In this document: positions 24,364 to 33,629 of the stretch, one piece after another
How positions within the stretch are numbered: position 1 is the stretch's first letter
How the letters are laid out: the number at the start of each line of letters is the position of its first letter
Assembly: GCF_014844135.1 (NCBI RefSeq)
Contig: NZ_CP041403.1
Span: 868,001 to 932,000 of the forward strand
DNA: 64,000 nucleotides
Reading direction: 5' to 3'
DNA from: Arcobacter sp. FWKO B
Lineage (GTDB): Bacteria > Campylobacterota > Campylobacteria > Campylobacterales > Arcobacteraceae
Translations under genes and position numbers: made by a program
Notes under the pieces: generated by a model
What the model was told of the DNA's origin: nothing
Databases searched by the model: none
What the model saw: the letters and a program-made list of their open reading frames with translations, nothing else

Positions 24364-26418
24364 ATGACGTGTACTATGCTTAATAATTTTAGTGTCAAGG
24401 GGAAGCTATCATTAGCTTTGGCTTTGGTTATAACAGGTTTGGTGATACTTGCAGCTGTATCATACTTTAGACTAAGTGGTTTAAAGAAAGATTATGCAGA
24501 TACTAGTACTATAACAGATATTAGGCTTTTGGTAGTTGGTTCACTTGCTGAGGGTTTACAATGTGGACAAGCACTAAGAAATGTTTACATAAATCCAGAT
24601 GATGAAACTGGTATTTCAAATCTAGAAAATGCTTTAAAAACTTTGGACTCTCAAATCAAAGATTTACAAAAACCTGAGTATATAGCTATGTCACAAGGGC
24701 TTCAAAGGTTTAATATATTACCTTTATATGAGTCTTTTTCTAATGATATGCAAAGACTTCTAAAAAAAGCAAAAGCAAGAGATATTATCACTGAAGCTGA
24801 AATTAGAGAAAATACTTCAAAATATTGGAGACCATTTAGAACAGCCCTTAGAGAATGGAGTGAAGCAAACTCAACAAAAATGGCTGAAATGACAACTAGC
24901 TTTAATAGTTCAATTACTGGTACAACAACAGCAAATATTGTATTGTCGATTATAATAATTATATTGCTTTCTATTATTGTAATTTTTATTTCAAATTCTA
25001 TATTGTCAAGCTTAAATAGTTTTAAAGATGGTTTGATGTCTTTTTGTTCATTTTTACACAGAGAAATCCCATCAACTGATCCGATAAAAATAGACTCAAA
25101 AGATGAGTTTGGACAAATGGCTGATATGACAAATAAAAATATTGAAAAAATACAAGCTAGTATAAAACAAGATGATGACTTTGTAAAAGATGTAAGTAGA
25201 TTTGCAAATGAAATTGGTGCTGGTAATATGGTAGCAAAAATAGAAAAAACTAGCTCAACTCCAAACTTAGTAGAACTAAAAGAAATTTTAACAAAAATGC
25301 AACAAAACTTGGCTATTACAGTTGCATGTAATATCCCAACACTTTTGGATGTACTTGAAAAATTCAAACAAAAAGATTTTACTGCAAGATTCCCAGATGC
25401 TACAGGAAGAGTTGCTTCAAGTATCAATCAATTAGGAGACGAAGTATCAGCTCTTTTAAAACAAAACCTAATAGATGGAGTAACCCTAGATAAGAGTACA
25501 GATATACTATTAGAAAATGTGGATGTTCTAAGTACAAGCGCAAATCAAGCAGCAGCAAGCCTAGAAGAGACAGCTGCAGCACTAGAAGAGATAACTGCTA
25601 CTGTTGTAAGTAATTCTACTCATGTATCTGAGATGTCACAATATTCTGCACAAGTTAGTTCTTCTGCTAAAAAAGGACAAGAACTTGCTAGAAGTACAAC
25701 TACTGCTATGGATGATATTACTAATCAAGTAAATCTTATTACTGAAGCTATTACAGTAATAGATCAAATTGCATTCCAAACAAATATCTTATCTTTAAAT
25801 GCAGCTGTTGAAGCTGCAACAGCAGGTGAAGCTGGAAAAGGATTTGCTGTTGTTGCTGGAGAGGTAAGAAACCTTGCTTCAAGAAGTGCTGAAGCAGCAA
25901 AAGAAATTAAAGCTATAGTAGAAAACGCAACAGCTAAAGCAAACCAAGGTAAAGCTATAAGTAATGAGATGATAAAAGGGTATGAAGAACTTCTTGCTAA
26001 TATAAATAAAACAACCCAAACTATCTCTGAAATAGCAAGTGCAAGTAAAGAACAAGAAGCTGGTATTACTCAGATTAATGATGCGGTAACAAACCTAGAT
26101 CAACAAACACAACAAAATGCATCAATAGCAGCACTTGTAAAAGATATAGCTATTGAGGCTGATGAACTTTCTAAGAGAATGGTAACTTCTGCAAATGAAA
26201 AAGAATTTGTAGGAAAAGTTGAAATTGCGGCACAAATGTATAAACAAATCGAGCAAAAACATCAATTAAAACCAACAACTCAACAAAAGAAAGTATCAAC
26301 ACCAAAGTATGATACAAAAAAAACAGAAGATAAGGTAATATCTTCAAAACCATCTACACCTATCAAAACTGTAACTCCATCAAAATCATCATCTGATGAT
26401 GAATGGGAAAGTTTTTAG
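24364..26418 (+). CDS. Methyl-accepting chemotaxis protein with CheR-binding-like tail
   Basis: A 684-aa chemoreceptor. Membrane helix 1 is at about 14-34, a periplasmic four-helix-type sensor at 35-185, and membrane helix 2 at 190-215. A HAMP-like and helical region leads to the signalling hairpin with the tip [22 protein letters not shown] flexible Thr/Lys/Ser-rich linker ends in DDEWESF. The last five residues, EWESF, fit the W-x-x-F type tail that tethers CheR/CheB in other bacteria. The ligand is unknown. An ATG 12 nt downstream ([10 protein letters not shown]) resembles usual MCP starts and may be the true start. A -10 like TACAAT lies at 24336-24341. No ribosome site is obvious. Confidence 0.88.
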   Translation: MTCTMLNNFSVKGKLSLALALVITGLVILAAVSYFRLSGLKKDYADTSTITDIRLLVVGSLAEGLQCGQALRNVYINPDDETGISNLENALKTLDSQIKDLQKPEYIAMSQGLQRFNILPLYESFSNDMQRLLKKAKARDIITEAEIRENTSKYWRPFRTALREWSEANSTKMAEMTTSFNSSITGTTTANIVLSIIIIILLSIIVIFISNSILSSLNSFKDGLMSFCSFLHREIPSTDPIKIDSKDEFGQMADMTNKNIEKIQASIKQDDDFVKDVSRFANEIGAGNMVAKIEKTSSTPNLVELKEILTKMQQNLAITVACNIPTLLDVLEKFKQKDFTARFPDATGRVASSINQLGDEVSALLKQNLIDGVTLDKSTDILLENVDVLSTSANQAAASLEETAAALEEITATVVSNSTHVSEMSQYSAQVSSSAKKGQELARSTTTAMDDITNQVNLITEAITVIDQIAFQTNILSLNAAVEAATAGEAGKGFAVVAGEVRNLASRSAEAAKEIKAIVENATAKANQGKAISNEMIKGYEELLANINKTTQTISEIASASKEQEAGITQINDAVTNLDQQTQQNASIAALVKDIAIEADELSKRMVTSANEKEFVGKVEIAAQMYKQIEQKHQLKPTTQQKKVSTPKYDTKKTEDKVISSKPSTPIKTVTPSKSSSDDEWESF

Positions 26419-26460
26419 TATTTGATTTAATATTTTTTAACTCAAAACCAAAAAGTGTGC

Positions 26461-26466
26461 TATAAT
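26461..26466 (+). promoter_or_regulatory. -10 box of the lipoprotein gene
   Basis: TATAAT preceded by GTGC, 23 nt before the ATG of the lipoprotein gene, with a GGAG ribosome site between. Confidence 0.45.
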
Positions 26467-26489
26467 TTCAAAAACTTTGGAGTTATAGC

Positions 26490-27041
26490 ATGCGAAATTT
26501 ATCTATACTTTTTGTAATCATTATGATTTTTAGTGGTTGTGCAACCAAATTTGAAAGAACATTCATAGATAATTATGGCTTATGTACACATAGTGTTAGT
26601 GATATTGTTATAGATAGTGTAAGTATTGACAATAAGAGCTTATATATCAATGTATCCTCTAATGATATAAAAACGACTTTTGAAAAATCCCTCAAAGAAA
26701 GTGGTTGTTTTAATATATATAAACCTTCTAGCAACTATTTGCTAAATGCAGAACAAACATATATACTCAATGTAAAAGCTACTCTTCATCAAGAAAATCA
26801 AATAGTAACTGATAGATTTTTCAAAAAAGATGAAGTTGAAAAACTTATATTGACACTTTATATTACAGCTCATAGCGGTGATAAAATTATAAAACTAGTA
26901 TCAAAAAGTGAACTTGTAAAAGAGTCAGAAAAAATACTTGGATTTAAGAGTGAGAATGATATTGCAAAAGATAAAAAGTATTTAATAGAAAGTGCTACAA
27001 AAGAAGCTACAATTACCCTTTATAACAATCTAAACAGGTAA
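26490..27041 (+). CDS. Small lipoprotein of unknown function
   Basis: A 183-aa protein with a lipoprotein signal: hydrophobic start, then FSGC with the lipidated Cys at residue 17. The mature part (CATKFERTFIDNYGLCTHSVSD...) has a second Cys at about 32 and two strand-rich regions. It lacks a family signature that I recognise. It has its own promoter and ends in a symmetric hairpin shared with the convergent symporter gene. It is likely anchored in the outer or inner membrane. No function is proposed. Confidence 0.7.
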   Translation: MRNLSILFVIIMIFSGCATKFERTFIDNYGLCTHSVSDIVIDSVSIDNKSLYINVSSNDIKTTFEKSLKESGCFNIYKPSSNYLLNAEQTYILNVKATLHQENQIVTDRFFKKDEVEKLILTLYITAHSGDKIIKLVSKSELVKESEKILGFKSENDIAKDKKYLIESATKEATITLYNNLNR

Positions 27042-27054
27042 ATACCTGTTTAGA
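27029..27054. terminator. Bidirectional hairpin between convergent lipoprotein and symporter genes
   Basis: A perfect 12-bp stem, TCTAAACAGGTA and its reverse complement, with a 2-nt loop. It overlaps both stop codons. No long T-tract follows on the plus strand, so termination strength is uncertain. Confidence 0.6.
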
Positions 27055-28390
27055 TAAGCCCAATTTTTTCTATCATTACAATACCAACTCCAAACGGAAC
27101 AAGATACCTAATACTAAAAAGCCAAACTTTATAAACACTATTACTCATATAATTAAGTAGTAGTGTCTTTAGCTGATTTTGATCAACAATAAAACCAACA
27201 AATATAGCGGTAATAATCCCACCAAGTGGCAATAATATAGCCGAAGACAAATAATCAAACCAATCAAAAATATTTTTGCTTCCAATTGTAAGTAACTCAG
27301 CATATGAAGAAGTGTTTGATAGAAGTGCAAAAATTCCAACTATTGCAATAATTGATGATATAACATATGTAGATTGTTTTCTATTAATATTTTTTGTCTC
27401 TTCAATATATCTCACACCTGGTTCTAAAATAGAAACAGCAGATGTAATACCAGCAAAAGCTAATGATATAAAAAAAGATATTGCTAAGATATTACCAACA
27501 AAACCAAACTCATAAAAAAGTGCTGGCAAAGTGATAAATACAAGCCCTGCACCTTGGGAACTTTCATATCCAGCATTAAATAAAATGGTAAAAATAACTA
27601 AACCAGCGATCAAAGCAATAACAGTATCAAGTAATGCAACAATTACAGATGATTTTACTATATCAGTCTTTTGTGACATACTAGCTGAATATGTAATAAT
27701 AACAGCCATACCTATTGAAAGTGTAAAAAATGCATGCCCAACTGCTACAAGTATTGATTCAGTATGAAACTTTTCAAAATTTGGATAAAACATAAAACTA
27801 AAAGCATCAAAAAAACTTTGGAAACTTAATGAGTAAGCCAAAAGCCCTAATAAAATCAATATCAAAGTTGGCATCAAAATTTTGTTAATTCTTTCTATTC
27901 CACTTTTGACCCCTTTTGATACTGTATATGCAATAATTGCAAAAGCAATTATAAAATAAAAAATCTGAGATGAAATATCTTGAGTTAAAAGAGTCATAAA
28001 AATAGACTCTGCTTCAGCTACACTAGCAGGAAGATGGATAAAAGATAAAACAACATATTGAAAAAGCCATCCAATTACAATAACATAAAAAGATAAAATT
28101 GCTAAAGCTGTGACAAATGTAAAACCGCCAAATTTCCATATATTTTTGTTTTCTGGAGCTAATGTTTCAAATGCACTCACACTATTTTGGCTCGTCTTAT
28201 ATCCGATGTAAGACTCAGCTATAAATACACTAATACCAATAAAAGCTATTGTAAATAAGTATACAAGTACAAATACTCCTCCACCATTATCTCCAGCAAT
28301 ATACGGAAATTTCCAAATATTACCTAGCCCAACAGCACTTCCACTTGCTGCAAGTATGAAGCCAACTCTTGTAAATCTCTCTTTTATCAT
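27050..28390 (-). CDS. Sodium-dependent transporter, SNF (neurotransmitter:sodium symporter) family
   Basis: A 446-aa membrane protein with about 11-12 helices, in the same family as LeuT. The hallmark first-helix segment GNIWKFPYIAGDNGGG (around residues 22-37) holds residues for the Na+ and substrate sites. The unwound middle of helix 6 is plausible in FFTLSIGMAVIITYSASM. The substrate, probably an amino acid, cannot be deduced. A minus-strand TATAAT lies at 28416-28421, about 25 nt upstream of the start. It is alone, between a convergent lipoprotein gene and a divergent radical SAM gene. Confidence 0.9.
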   Translation of the reverse strand: MIKERFTRVGFILAASGSAVGLGNIWKFPYIAGDNGGGVFVLVYLFTIAFIGISVFIAESYIGYKTSQNSVSAFETLAPENKNIWKFGGFTFVTALAILSFYVIVIGWLFQYVVLSFIHLPASVAEAESIFMTLLTQDISSQIFYFIIAFAIIAYTVSKGVKSGIERINKILMPTLILILLGLLAYSLSFQSFFDAFSFMFYPNFEKFHTESILVAVGHAFFTLSIGMAVIITYSASMSQKTDIVKSSVIVALLDTVIALIAGLVIFTILFNAGYESSQGAGLVFITLPALFYEFGFVGNILAISFFISLAFAGITSAVSILEPGVRYIEETKNINRKQSTYVISSIIAIVGIFALLSNTSSYAELLTIGSKNIFDWFDYLSSAILLPLGGIITAIFVGFIVDQNQLKTLLLNYMSNSVYKVWLFSIRYLVPFGVGIVMIEKIGLI

Positions 28391-28415
28391 AAATTCTCCA
28401 AAATATAAGTGCTTT

Positions 28416-28421
28416 ATTATA
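28416..28421 (-). promoter_or_regulatory. -10 box of the symporter gene
   Basis: TATAAT on the minus strand, 25 nt upstream of the start codon of the symporter gene. Confidence 0.4.
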
Positions 28422-28521
28422 CTGTTAAAAAAATTAAAGTTTTTAATTATATAGTCAGAATTCTACATATTTGTAACTACTTTTTACATTATATATAGTT
28501 ACTATATGATAAAATAAACTT

Positions 28522-29772
28522 ATGATAAGTTATACAGATTTACCAATTATAAAATGGAATTATGGTACTAGTGTTGCTTCAAAAATAATGCGACTTGTTG
28601 CAGATAAATATCTCAAGCTTCACCCTACATCAACATCAATAAATATTTGTTTTGATAAAACAAAAAGACTTTTATATATCCATATCCCTTTTTGTGCTAG
28701 TTTATGCCCTTATTGTTCTTTTCATAAATTTTTATTTGATGAAAATACTGCTATTAGATATTTTGAACTATTAAGAAGTGAAATGAAAATGGTTTATGAT
28801 TTGGGGTATAAGTTTGATTCTATATATTTTGGTGGTGGAACTACTACTATTTTGCCCCTTGAACTTTCAAAAACCATAGATTATGCAAAGTCGCTTTTTG
28901 ATATAAAAGAGATTTCTTGTGAAAGTACTCCGATGGCTTTGGGGTCGCTAATAGAACATAATCTTCACAAAAAAATAGATAGACTTTCAGTTGGTATCCA
29001 AACATTCAATGATGAATACCTAAAACAAATACAGCGATACAAAAAATTTGGTTCAGCACAAGAACAATACGAAAAAGTCAAAAATGCTTTAGGGTTTTTT
29101 AGAGCTATCAATATAGATATAATATACAACTATCCCAATCAAAGCGAAGAAGAGCTAAGTAGTGATATAGATATGATTTTGACTCTTAAGCCAAATCAAG
29201 TGACATTTTATCCTTTGATGTATTCACCAAGTCTTAAAAAAACTCTTATCAAACAATGGGGAAATACATCAGATAAAAAAGAAGCCAAACTATACAAACT
29301 AATCCTAGAAAAGATGAAAGCTGAGTACACCCAAAGGTCATCTTGGGCTTGGTCGCTTCAAAGCAAAGACATAATAGACGAATATGTGATAGAACGAGCT
29401 GAATATATAGGGATAGGAAGCGGGGCTTTTAGTTTTGTAGGTGATACACTTTATGCAAATACATTTTCTTTGAAAATTTATGAAGAAATGATAACTCAAG
29501 GGAAACTCCCAATAACTCACAATGCAATATTTCCCAAAAGGGCTATCAAGCAATATCGTATGATGGTTGAGCTTTTTGGTCTGCAAAAGCCACATGAGCA
29601 TTTGTACTTTGAAGAGTTACTTTTGAGATTTTACGGGGCATTTGAGAAAGATAAAGTAAGTGCAAAAGGTGCTTTTTTGTTCTCTGTTTTGATGAAAGAA
29701 TTTTATAACGGTATGGATAGTGTAAGAGCGACTATGAGAAGTAAGCTAAAAGAAGAAGACGGCTTACTCTAG
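28522..29772 (+). CDS. Radical SAM protein, coproporphyrinogen III oxidase-like (HemN/HemW family)
   Basis: A 416-aa radical SAM protein. The [4Fe-4S] motif CASLCPYC (C58-x3-C62-x2-C65) is followed by the SAM-binding FGGGTT near 102 and the conserved SVGIQTFN and DIIYNYPNQSEEEL segments. Members of this HemN-like group include oxygen-independent coproporphyrinogen oxidases, HemW haem chaperones, and anaerobic haem-degrading ChuW/HutW proteins. The C-terminal region (KRAIKQYRMMVELFGL) fits the HutW or divergent HemW branch as much as HemN, so the function is uncertain. Its end overlaps hypA on the opposite strand by 9 nt, so no terminator separates the two. Confidence 0.75.
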   Translation: MISYTDLPIIKWNYGTSVASKIMRLVADKYLKLHPTSTSINICFDKTKRLLYIHIPFCASLCPYCSFHKFLFDENTAIRYFELLRSEMKMVYDLGYKFDSIYFGGGTTTILPLELSKTIDYAKSLFDIKEISCESTPMALGSLIEHNLHKKIDRLSVGIQTFNDEYLKQIQRYKKFGSAQEQYEKVKNALGFFRAINIDIIYNYPNQSEEELSSDIDMILTLKPNQVTFYPLMYSPSLKKTLIKQWGNTSDKKEAKLYKLILEKMKAEYTQRSSWAWSLQSKDIIDEYVIERAEYIGIGSGAFSFVGDTLYANTFSLKIYEEMITQGKLPITHNAIFPKRAIKQYRMMVELFGLQKPHEHLYFEELLLRFYGAFEKDKVSAKGAFLFSVLMKEFYNGMDSVRATMRSKLKEEDGLL

Positions 29773-30105
29773 CTCTAAGCTCATAAGATACATATCCTCA
29801 CCGTCTATGGTAGAAACTTGCAAACTACCGCATTTTTGGCATTTGAATTCCATAGTTTCTAAGGTTGTAGTTTCGTTACAGTCGTTACAAGTTATAACTA
29901 CTGGTTGGGAGTTGATAACAAATTCACAATCAGCACAAATTGTTTCTTCTTTAAAAGTATCAAAAGCACTCTTGAGCAAATCAGGCTCTACACCACTAAG
30001 CACCCCAATCTTGACCACGACTTTCATCACCTTTGAAGCATCATTTTGCTTTGCATGATTTTCACAACTCTCAAGAAGTGATTGAACTATACTGTATTCG
30101 TGCAT
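29764..30105 (-). CDS. hypA: Hydrogenase maturation nickel metallochaperone HypA
   Basis: A 113-aa protein that works with HypB to insert nickel into [NiFe]-hydrogenase. It starts MHEYSIV, with the nickel-binding His at residue 2. Two Cys pairs, CNDC and CQKC near residues 73-94, form the structural zinc site. It is the last gene of the hyp operon after hypE. Its ribosome site AAAAGG is part of a TAAAATC-type heptad stretch that lies in front of it. Confidence 0.93.
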   Translation of the reverse strand: MHEYSIVQSLLESCENHAKQNDASKVMKVVVKIGVLSGVEPDLLKSAFDTFKEETICADCEFVINSQPVVITCNDCNETTTLETMEFKCQKCGSLQVSTIDGEDMYLMSLELE

Positions 30106-30111
30106 TCTATT

Positions 30112-30144
30112 ACCTTTTAGATTTTACTTTTTAGATTTTACCTG
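30112..30144. repeat. Heptad arm, TAAAATC type, in front of hypA
   Basis: On the minus strand reads TAAAATC, TAAAAAG, TAAAATC, TAAAAGG, then TAATAGA and the hypA ATG. The AAAAGG acts as the likely Shine-Dalgarno. No second arm is present. Confidence 0.65.
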
Positions 30145-30171
30145 ATTTGTTAAAATAAAATTTTAACAAAT
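30145..30171. terminator. Perfect palindrome at the end of hypE
   Basis: ATTTGTTAAAAT and its reverse complement with a 3-nt loop. The hairpin contains the hypE stop codon and lies between hypE and hypA. It could weaken transcription into hypA or protect the hypE mRNA 3' end. Confidence 0.45.
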
Positions 30172-31158
30172 CCTTGGTAGTATCTCACCGCTTGGCATAT
30201 CAAGGGGCTTTTTAGTACCGTAATTTGAATTTAAGATTACCTTTTTTTTCATCGCATTGGTTGCTTTTCCTATGATTGCAGCGTTTGTTGATATTTCAAA
30301 TTTTCTTAACAGTTCTAATGCTTTTTGAGCATCGTTTGGCTCTACTGCTAGTACAAAAGTACCCTCATTTGCCAAAACCATCGGATCAAATCCTAAAATC
30401 TCACAAATCCCTTTTACCTCATCACTTAACGGAATAGCATTTTCTTCCACTTCTATACATATATCACTAGAAGTCGCCCATTCATTAAGTACGGCTGCTA
30501 CTCCACCTCTTGTGGCATCTCTTAGGGCTTTTGGTTTGATACCGCTATCTATCAAGGCTTTTACTACTGGATACAAAGATGCACAATCACTTTTTATATC
30601 AGAACTTAGCTCTATTCCCTCACGGGCTGCAAATATACAAGCCCCGTGTCTTGCTATATCACGGCTTACTATTATAATATCACCTTCCCTAATATTTTGA
30701 CAGCTTATTCCCTCACACTCGATTTTACCTATACCTGAAGTATTGATAAAAAGCTTATCGACTGCTCCTTTTGGAACCACTTTTGTATCTCCACTTACTA
30801 TAATAGCACCGTTTATTTCAAGCTCTTTTTTCATAGAATCCGTGATAATCTCAAGAAGCTCCACCTCAAAACCCTCTTCTATAATAAACCCCACACTTAA
30901 ATATTTAGGCTTCGCACCCATCATAGCTAGGTCGTTGCAAGTACCGCAAATACTAAGCTTTCCTATATCTCCACCTGCAAAAAACAAAGGACTAACCGTA
31001 AAACTATCAGTTGAAAATACTATTCCGTCCTCAAGTACCGCACCGTCTTCACTCTTTGCCAAAATATCATTGGCAAATGCCTTGAAAAACACCTCTTTTA
31101 TAAGCTGATTATTCTCTTTTCCACCGTTTCCGTTTGATAGTTGTATTGTTTTATTCAT
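30163..31158 (-). CDS. hypE: Hydrogenase expression/formation protein HypE
   Basis: A 331-aa ATP-dependent dehydratase that converts the carbamoyl group on its C-terminal Cys to cyanide, the CN ligand of the NiFe centre. It ends in PRIC, the required C-terminal Cys. The N-terminal LSNGNGGKENNQLI and central GDTKVVPKGAVDKLFINTSGIG segments are typical, as is DATRGGVAAVLNEWA. It follows the YhcG-like gene by only 17 nt. The neighbour order hypB-hypC-hypD-(yhcG)-hypE-hypA implies one operon. hypF and the hydrogenase structural genes are not in the window. Confidence 0.95.
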   Translation of the reverse strand: MNKTIQLSNGNGGKENNQLIKEVFFKAFANDILAKSEDGAVLEDGIVFSTDSFTVSPLFFAGGDIGKLSICGTCNDLAMMGAKPKYLSVGFIIEEGFEVELLEIITDSMKKELEINGAIIVSGDTKVVPKGAVDKLFINTSGIGKIECEGISCQNIREGDIIIVSRDIARHGACIFAAREGIELSSDIKSDCASLYPVVKALIDSGIKPKALRDATRGGVAAVLNEWATSSDICIEVEENAIPLSDEVKGICEILGFDPMVLANEGTFVLAVEPNDAQKALELLRKFEISTNAAIIGKATNAMKKKVILNSNYGTKKPLDMPSGEILPRIC

Positions 31159-31175
31159 AATTGTTTAATCCTATA

Positions 31176-32165
31176 TTATTCTGTTTCTAAAAGCTTTTTA
31201 AAGTCTTCTTTATTTGGTAAAACCGTTAAATATTTACTTGCGTATATTTGATTGTTGTCCTTTGGAAGAGTTAATTCTACTAAAGTTTTGCTTTTGTCTT
31301 TACAAAGGATGATTCCTACTGTTGGATTTTCATCTTCTGCTTTTTCATATCTATCAAAGTAGTTTACATACATCATCATTTGACCTATATCTTGATGTTT
31401 TAGCTCACCTATTTTTAAATCAATCACAACAAAAGATTTTAAAAATCTGTTATAAAATACCAAATCAACTTTGAAATGTTTTTCATCTATGGTTATTCTT
31501 TTTTGACGAGCTACAAAAGTAAATCCCTTGCCAAGTTCAAGTAAAAAATGCTCTAGTTTATCAATAAGTTTTTGTTCTAGTTCACTCTCACTATAAGTTG
31601 AAAGTTCCCGAAGCCCTACAAACTCCAAAATATATGGGTCTTTTATCATATCATCAATACTTTGTACTACTTGACCTTTTGAAGATAGTTCTTTTACTTT
31701 TGATTTATCTTTACTCAATGCCAATCTTTCAAAAAGTCCCGTGTCAAATTGCCTTTTAAGTTCTCTCAAACTCCAACTATTTTCTAGTGCTTCTATTTCA
31801 TAAAAGTTTCGCTCATCTTGATTGTCAATTCTTGTCAAAAATATATAGTGTGACCAACTAAGTTTAAATTCCGTAGACAGTGTCTGCGTTTTTTGAAAAC
31901 ATAAATAAAATTTTCTCATCTGTTCTATGTTTCTTAGAGAATAACCTTTACCAAACTCATTGATAAGTTCTACTGATAAATTCTTTAATAGTGCTTTGCC
32001 ATATTCCGCTCTACTCTCTCCACCTTGTTCTTCTTCAACTATTCTTTTACCTATTTCATAATAGGTTTGTGTCATAGTTATGTTAATTGTTTGGTAAACT
32101 TGATTTCTAGCCTTTTGAAGTAGTGATTTTATATCTTGATAAAAGTTTTTATTAGTCAAATTCAT
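31176..32165 (-). CDS. YhcG-like PDDEXK nuclease domain protein (DUF1016)
   Basis: A 329-aa protein. Residues about 10-150 are the DUF1016 N-terminal domain (NFYQDIKSLLQKARNQVYQTINITMTQTYYEIGKRIVEEEQGG). The C-terminal part (about 170-320) carries a PDDEXK-type nuclease core: the Asp of FKVDLVFYN and DLKIG form the D...D-x-K motif. Relatives (YhcG, RpnC-like) are DNA nucleases of unclear biology, common in variable genome regions. It sits between hypD (62 nt away) and hypE (17 nt away) on the same strand, where other hyp operons have nothing. It looks like a late insertion that keeps the operon reading through. Confidence 0.8.
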   Translation of the reverse strand: MNLTNKNFYQDIKSLLQKARNQVYQTINITMTQTYYEIGKRIVEEEQGGESRAEYGKALLKNLSVELINEFGKGYSLRNIEQMRKFYLCFQKTQTLSTEFKLSWSHYIFLTRIDNQDERNFYEIEALENSWSLRELKRQFDTGLFERLALSKDKSKVKELSSKGQVVQSIDDMIKDPYILEFVGLRELSTYSESELEQKLIDKLEHFLLELGKGFTFVARQKRITIDEKHFKVDLVFYNRFLKSFVVIDLKIGELKHQDIGQMMMYVNYFDRYEKAEDENPTVGIILCKDKSKTLVELTLPKDNNQIYASKYLTVLPNKEDFKKLLETE

Positions 32166-32227
32166 ACTATCTCTTTTCCTAAAATAAATTTACCAAATTG
32201 TACCATAATTCTTTTAAAATAATATTA

Positions 32228-33370
32228 TTAATTACTTATTCCGTATTTGTAATATGCGGCACAAGCCCCCTCACTACTTACCATACAGCTTCCCACAGGT
32301 GTCGTAGGAGTACATGCTTTGCCGAAAAGTTTACATTCATTTGGCAAGGCTTTGCCTTTTAATATCTCACCGCAAAGGCATAGTTTATGGTCTTGGCAAG
32401 TGTTATGGGGTAATATATCTTTATAGATTACCTCAGCATCTAAAAATGCAAATTCATCTTTTAGTTTGAGTCCGCCCTTTGGTATCTCTCCAAGCCCTCT
32501 AAACTCAAAAGATTCTCTTGGCTCAAGATATTTATCGTTTAATCTTTGGGCTGTTGTATTGCCTTCATGATTTACACATCTGCTGTATTGAATCTCTACT
32601 TCACTTCTTGATTCATTTATCTGTTTTACAAGCATCAAAACAGACTCCATCACATCTACAGGTTCAAATCCGCTTACTACTACGGGCTTTTTGTAAATAT
32701 CAGCAAACTCATCATATATCTTAGAACCACTTATTACACTCACATGACTAGGTCCTATAAAGGCATCTATATTATTTGTCTCATCATCAAGTAGCACTCT
32801 CATAGCAGGAGGAACAAGTACATGATTTATATGGAAAAATAGATTTTTGATACCTTTGTTTATGGTTGCTTGGATAAGTGCTGATATCATAGGGGTAGTG
32901 GTCTCAAAACCTATAGCTATATATATCACCGTTTTATCGGTGTTTTCATTCGCTATTTTCACAGTGTCCATCGGGCTATACACAAACCTCACATCAGCAC
33001 CCTTTGACCTTGCATCTTGAAGAGTTCCTTCACTTCCAAGAACTTTTATCATATCCCCAAGGGTTACGATAATAGTATCTTTCATATTAGCCAATGTTAT
33101 GGCGTGGTCTATTCTGTTTTTTGGCATCACACACACAGGACACCCAGGACCGTGAATAAATTTGATATTTTTGGGTAAAAGTTGATTTAGTCCATATTTC
33201 ATAATAGCATGGGTATGCCCACCGCATACTTCCATGATTTTCAAATCTTTAGATAGACTAGAAGCTTCTTTGGCTATTTGGTTGGATAGGAGTTTGATTG
33301 TCTTGCTATCTCTATACCCATCATAAAGGTCTTTTAACTCCAAACTAGCCATTTGGGCAGTTATCCCCAT
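32228..33370 (-). CDS. hypD: Hydrogenase maturation protein HypD
   Basis: Scaffold protein that, with HypC, assembles the Fe(CN)2CO fragment. Family Cys motifs are visible: CGGHTHAIMKYG (the CGGxHxI region near residue 50), GPGCPVC near residue 76, and C-terminal Cys residues, including CQDHKLCLCGEI and CKLFGKACTPTTPVGSCMVSSEG, which hold the [4Fe-4S] cluster. The length is about 380 aa. The start overlaps hypC by 26 nt. A downstream ATG at 33352 gives an 8-nt overlap and may be the real start, because the first residues MGITAQ are not typical. Confidence 0.95.
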   Translation of the reverse strand: MGITAQMASLELKDLYDGYRDSKTIKLLSNQIAKEASSLSKDLKIMEVCGGHTHAIMKYGLNQLLPKNIKFIHGPGCPVCVMPKNRIDHAITLANMKDTIIVTLGDMIKVLGSEGTLQDARSKGADVRFVYSPMDTVKIANENTDKTVIYIAIGFETTTPMISALIQATINKGIKNLFFHINHVLVPPAMRVLLDDETNNIDAFIGPSHVSVISGSKIYDEFADIYKKPVVVSGFEPVDVMESVLMLVKQINESRSEVEIQYSRCVNHEGNTTAQRLNDKYLEPRESFEFRGLGEIPKGGLKLKDEFAFLDAEVIYKDILPHNTCQDHKLCLCGEILKGKALPNECKLFGKACTPTTPVGSCMVSSEGACAAYYKYGISN

Positions 33371-33629
33371 CTTTTATAGCTTGTTGCCTCTCTTCTTCAT
33401 CCATCATGGCTAGTATCTCACGATATGTTTCAAGGGAGAGCAAAGCATCCTCTTCATCTATCTTATTCATCACAAAACCTATATGGATAAGTACAAAATC
33501 ACCTATTTTCACATCATCTTCAGCCATCAAATCAAGACTTGCTTCACGACTCACCCCAAAAGTATCAACAGTTGCTATATTTTTGGTTTTGTCTATTTTT
33601 GTCACACGAGAAGGGATTGAAAGACACAT
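33345..33629 (-). CDS. hypC: Hydrogenase maturation chaperone HypC
   Basis: A 94-aa chaperone that carries the iron fragment and binds the hydrogenase large-subunit precursor. It starts MCLSIPSRV, where Cys2 is the essential ligand after Met removal. The compact beta-barrel segment VKIGDFVLIHIGFVMNKIDEEDA follows. It ends with an acidic helix. It overlaps hypB by one base and hypD by 26 nt. Confidence 0.95.
   Translation of the reverse strand: MCLSIPSRVTKIDKTKNIATVDTFGVSREASLDLMAEDDVKIGDFVLIHIGFVMNKIDEEDALLSLETYREILAMMDEEERQQAIKDGDNCPNG

Noticed and set aside
24702-25427. A 241-codon open frame opposite the chemoreceptor gene
   Set aside because: It is antisense to a well-supported MCP. Its hydrophobic and Ser-rich composition is the complement of the receptor's codon pattern.
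31861-31900. Frameshift or break in the YhcG-like gene
   Set aside because: The frame stays open with both domains and normal spacing. There is no sign of disruption.
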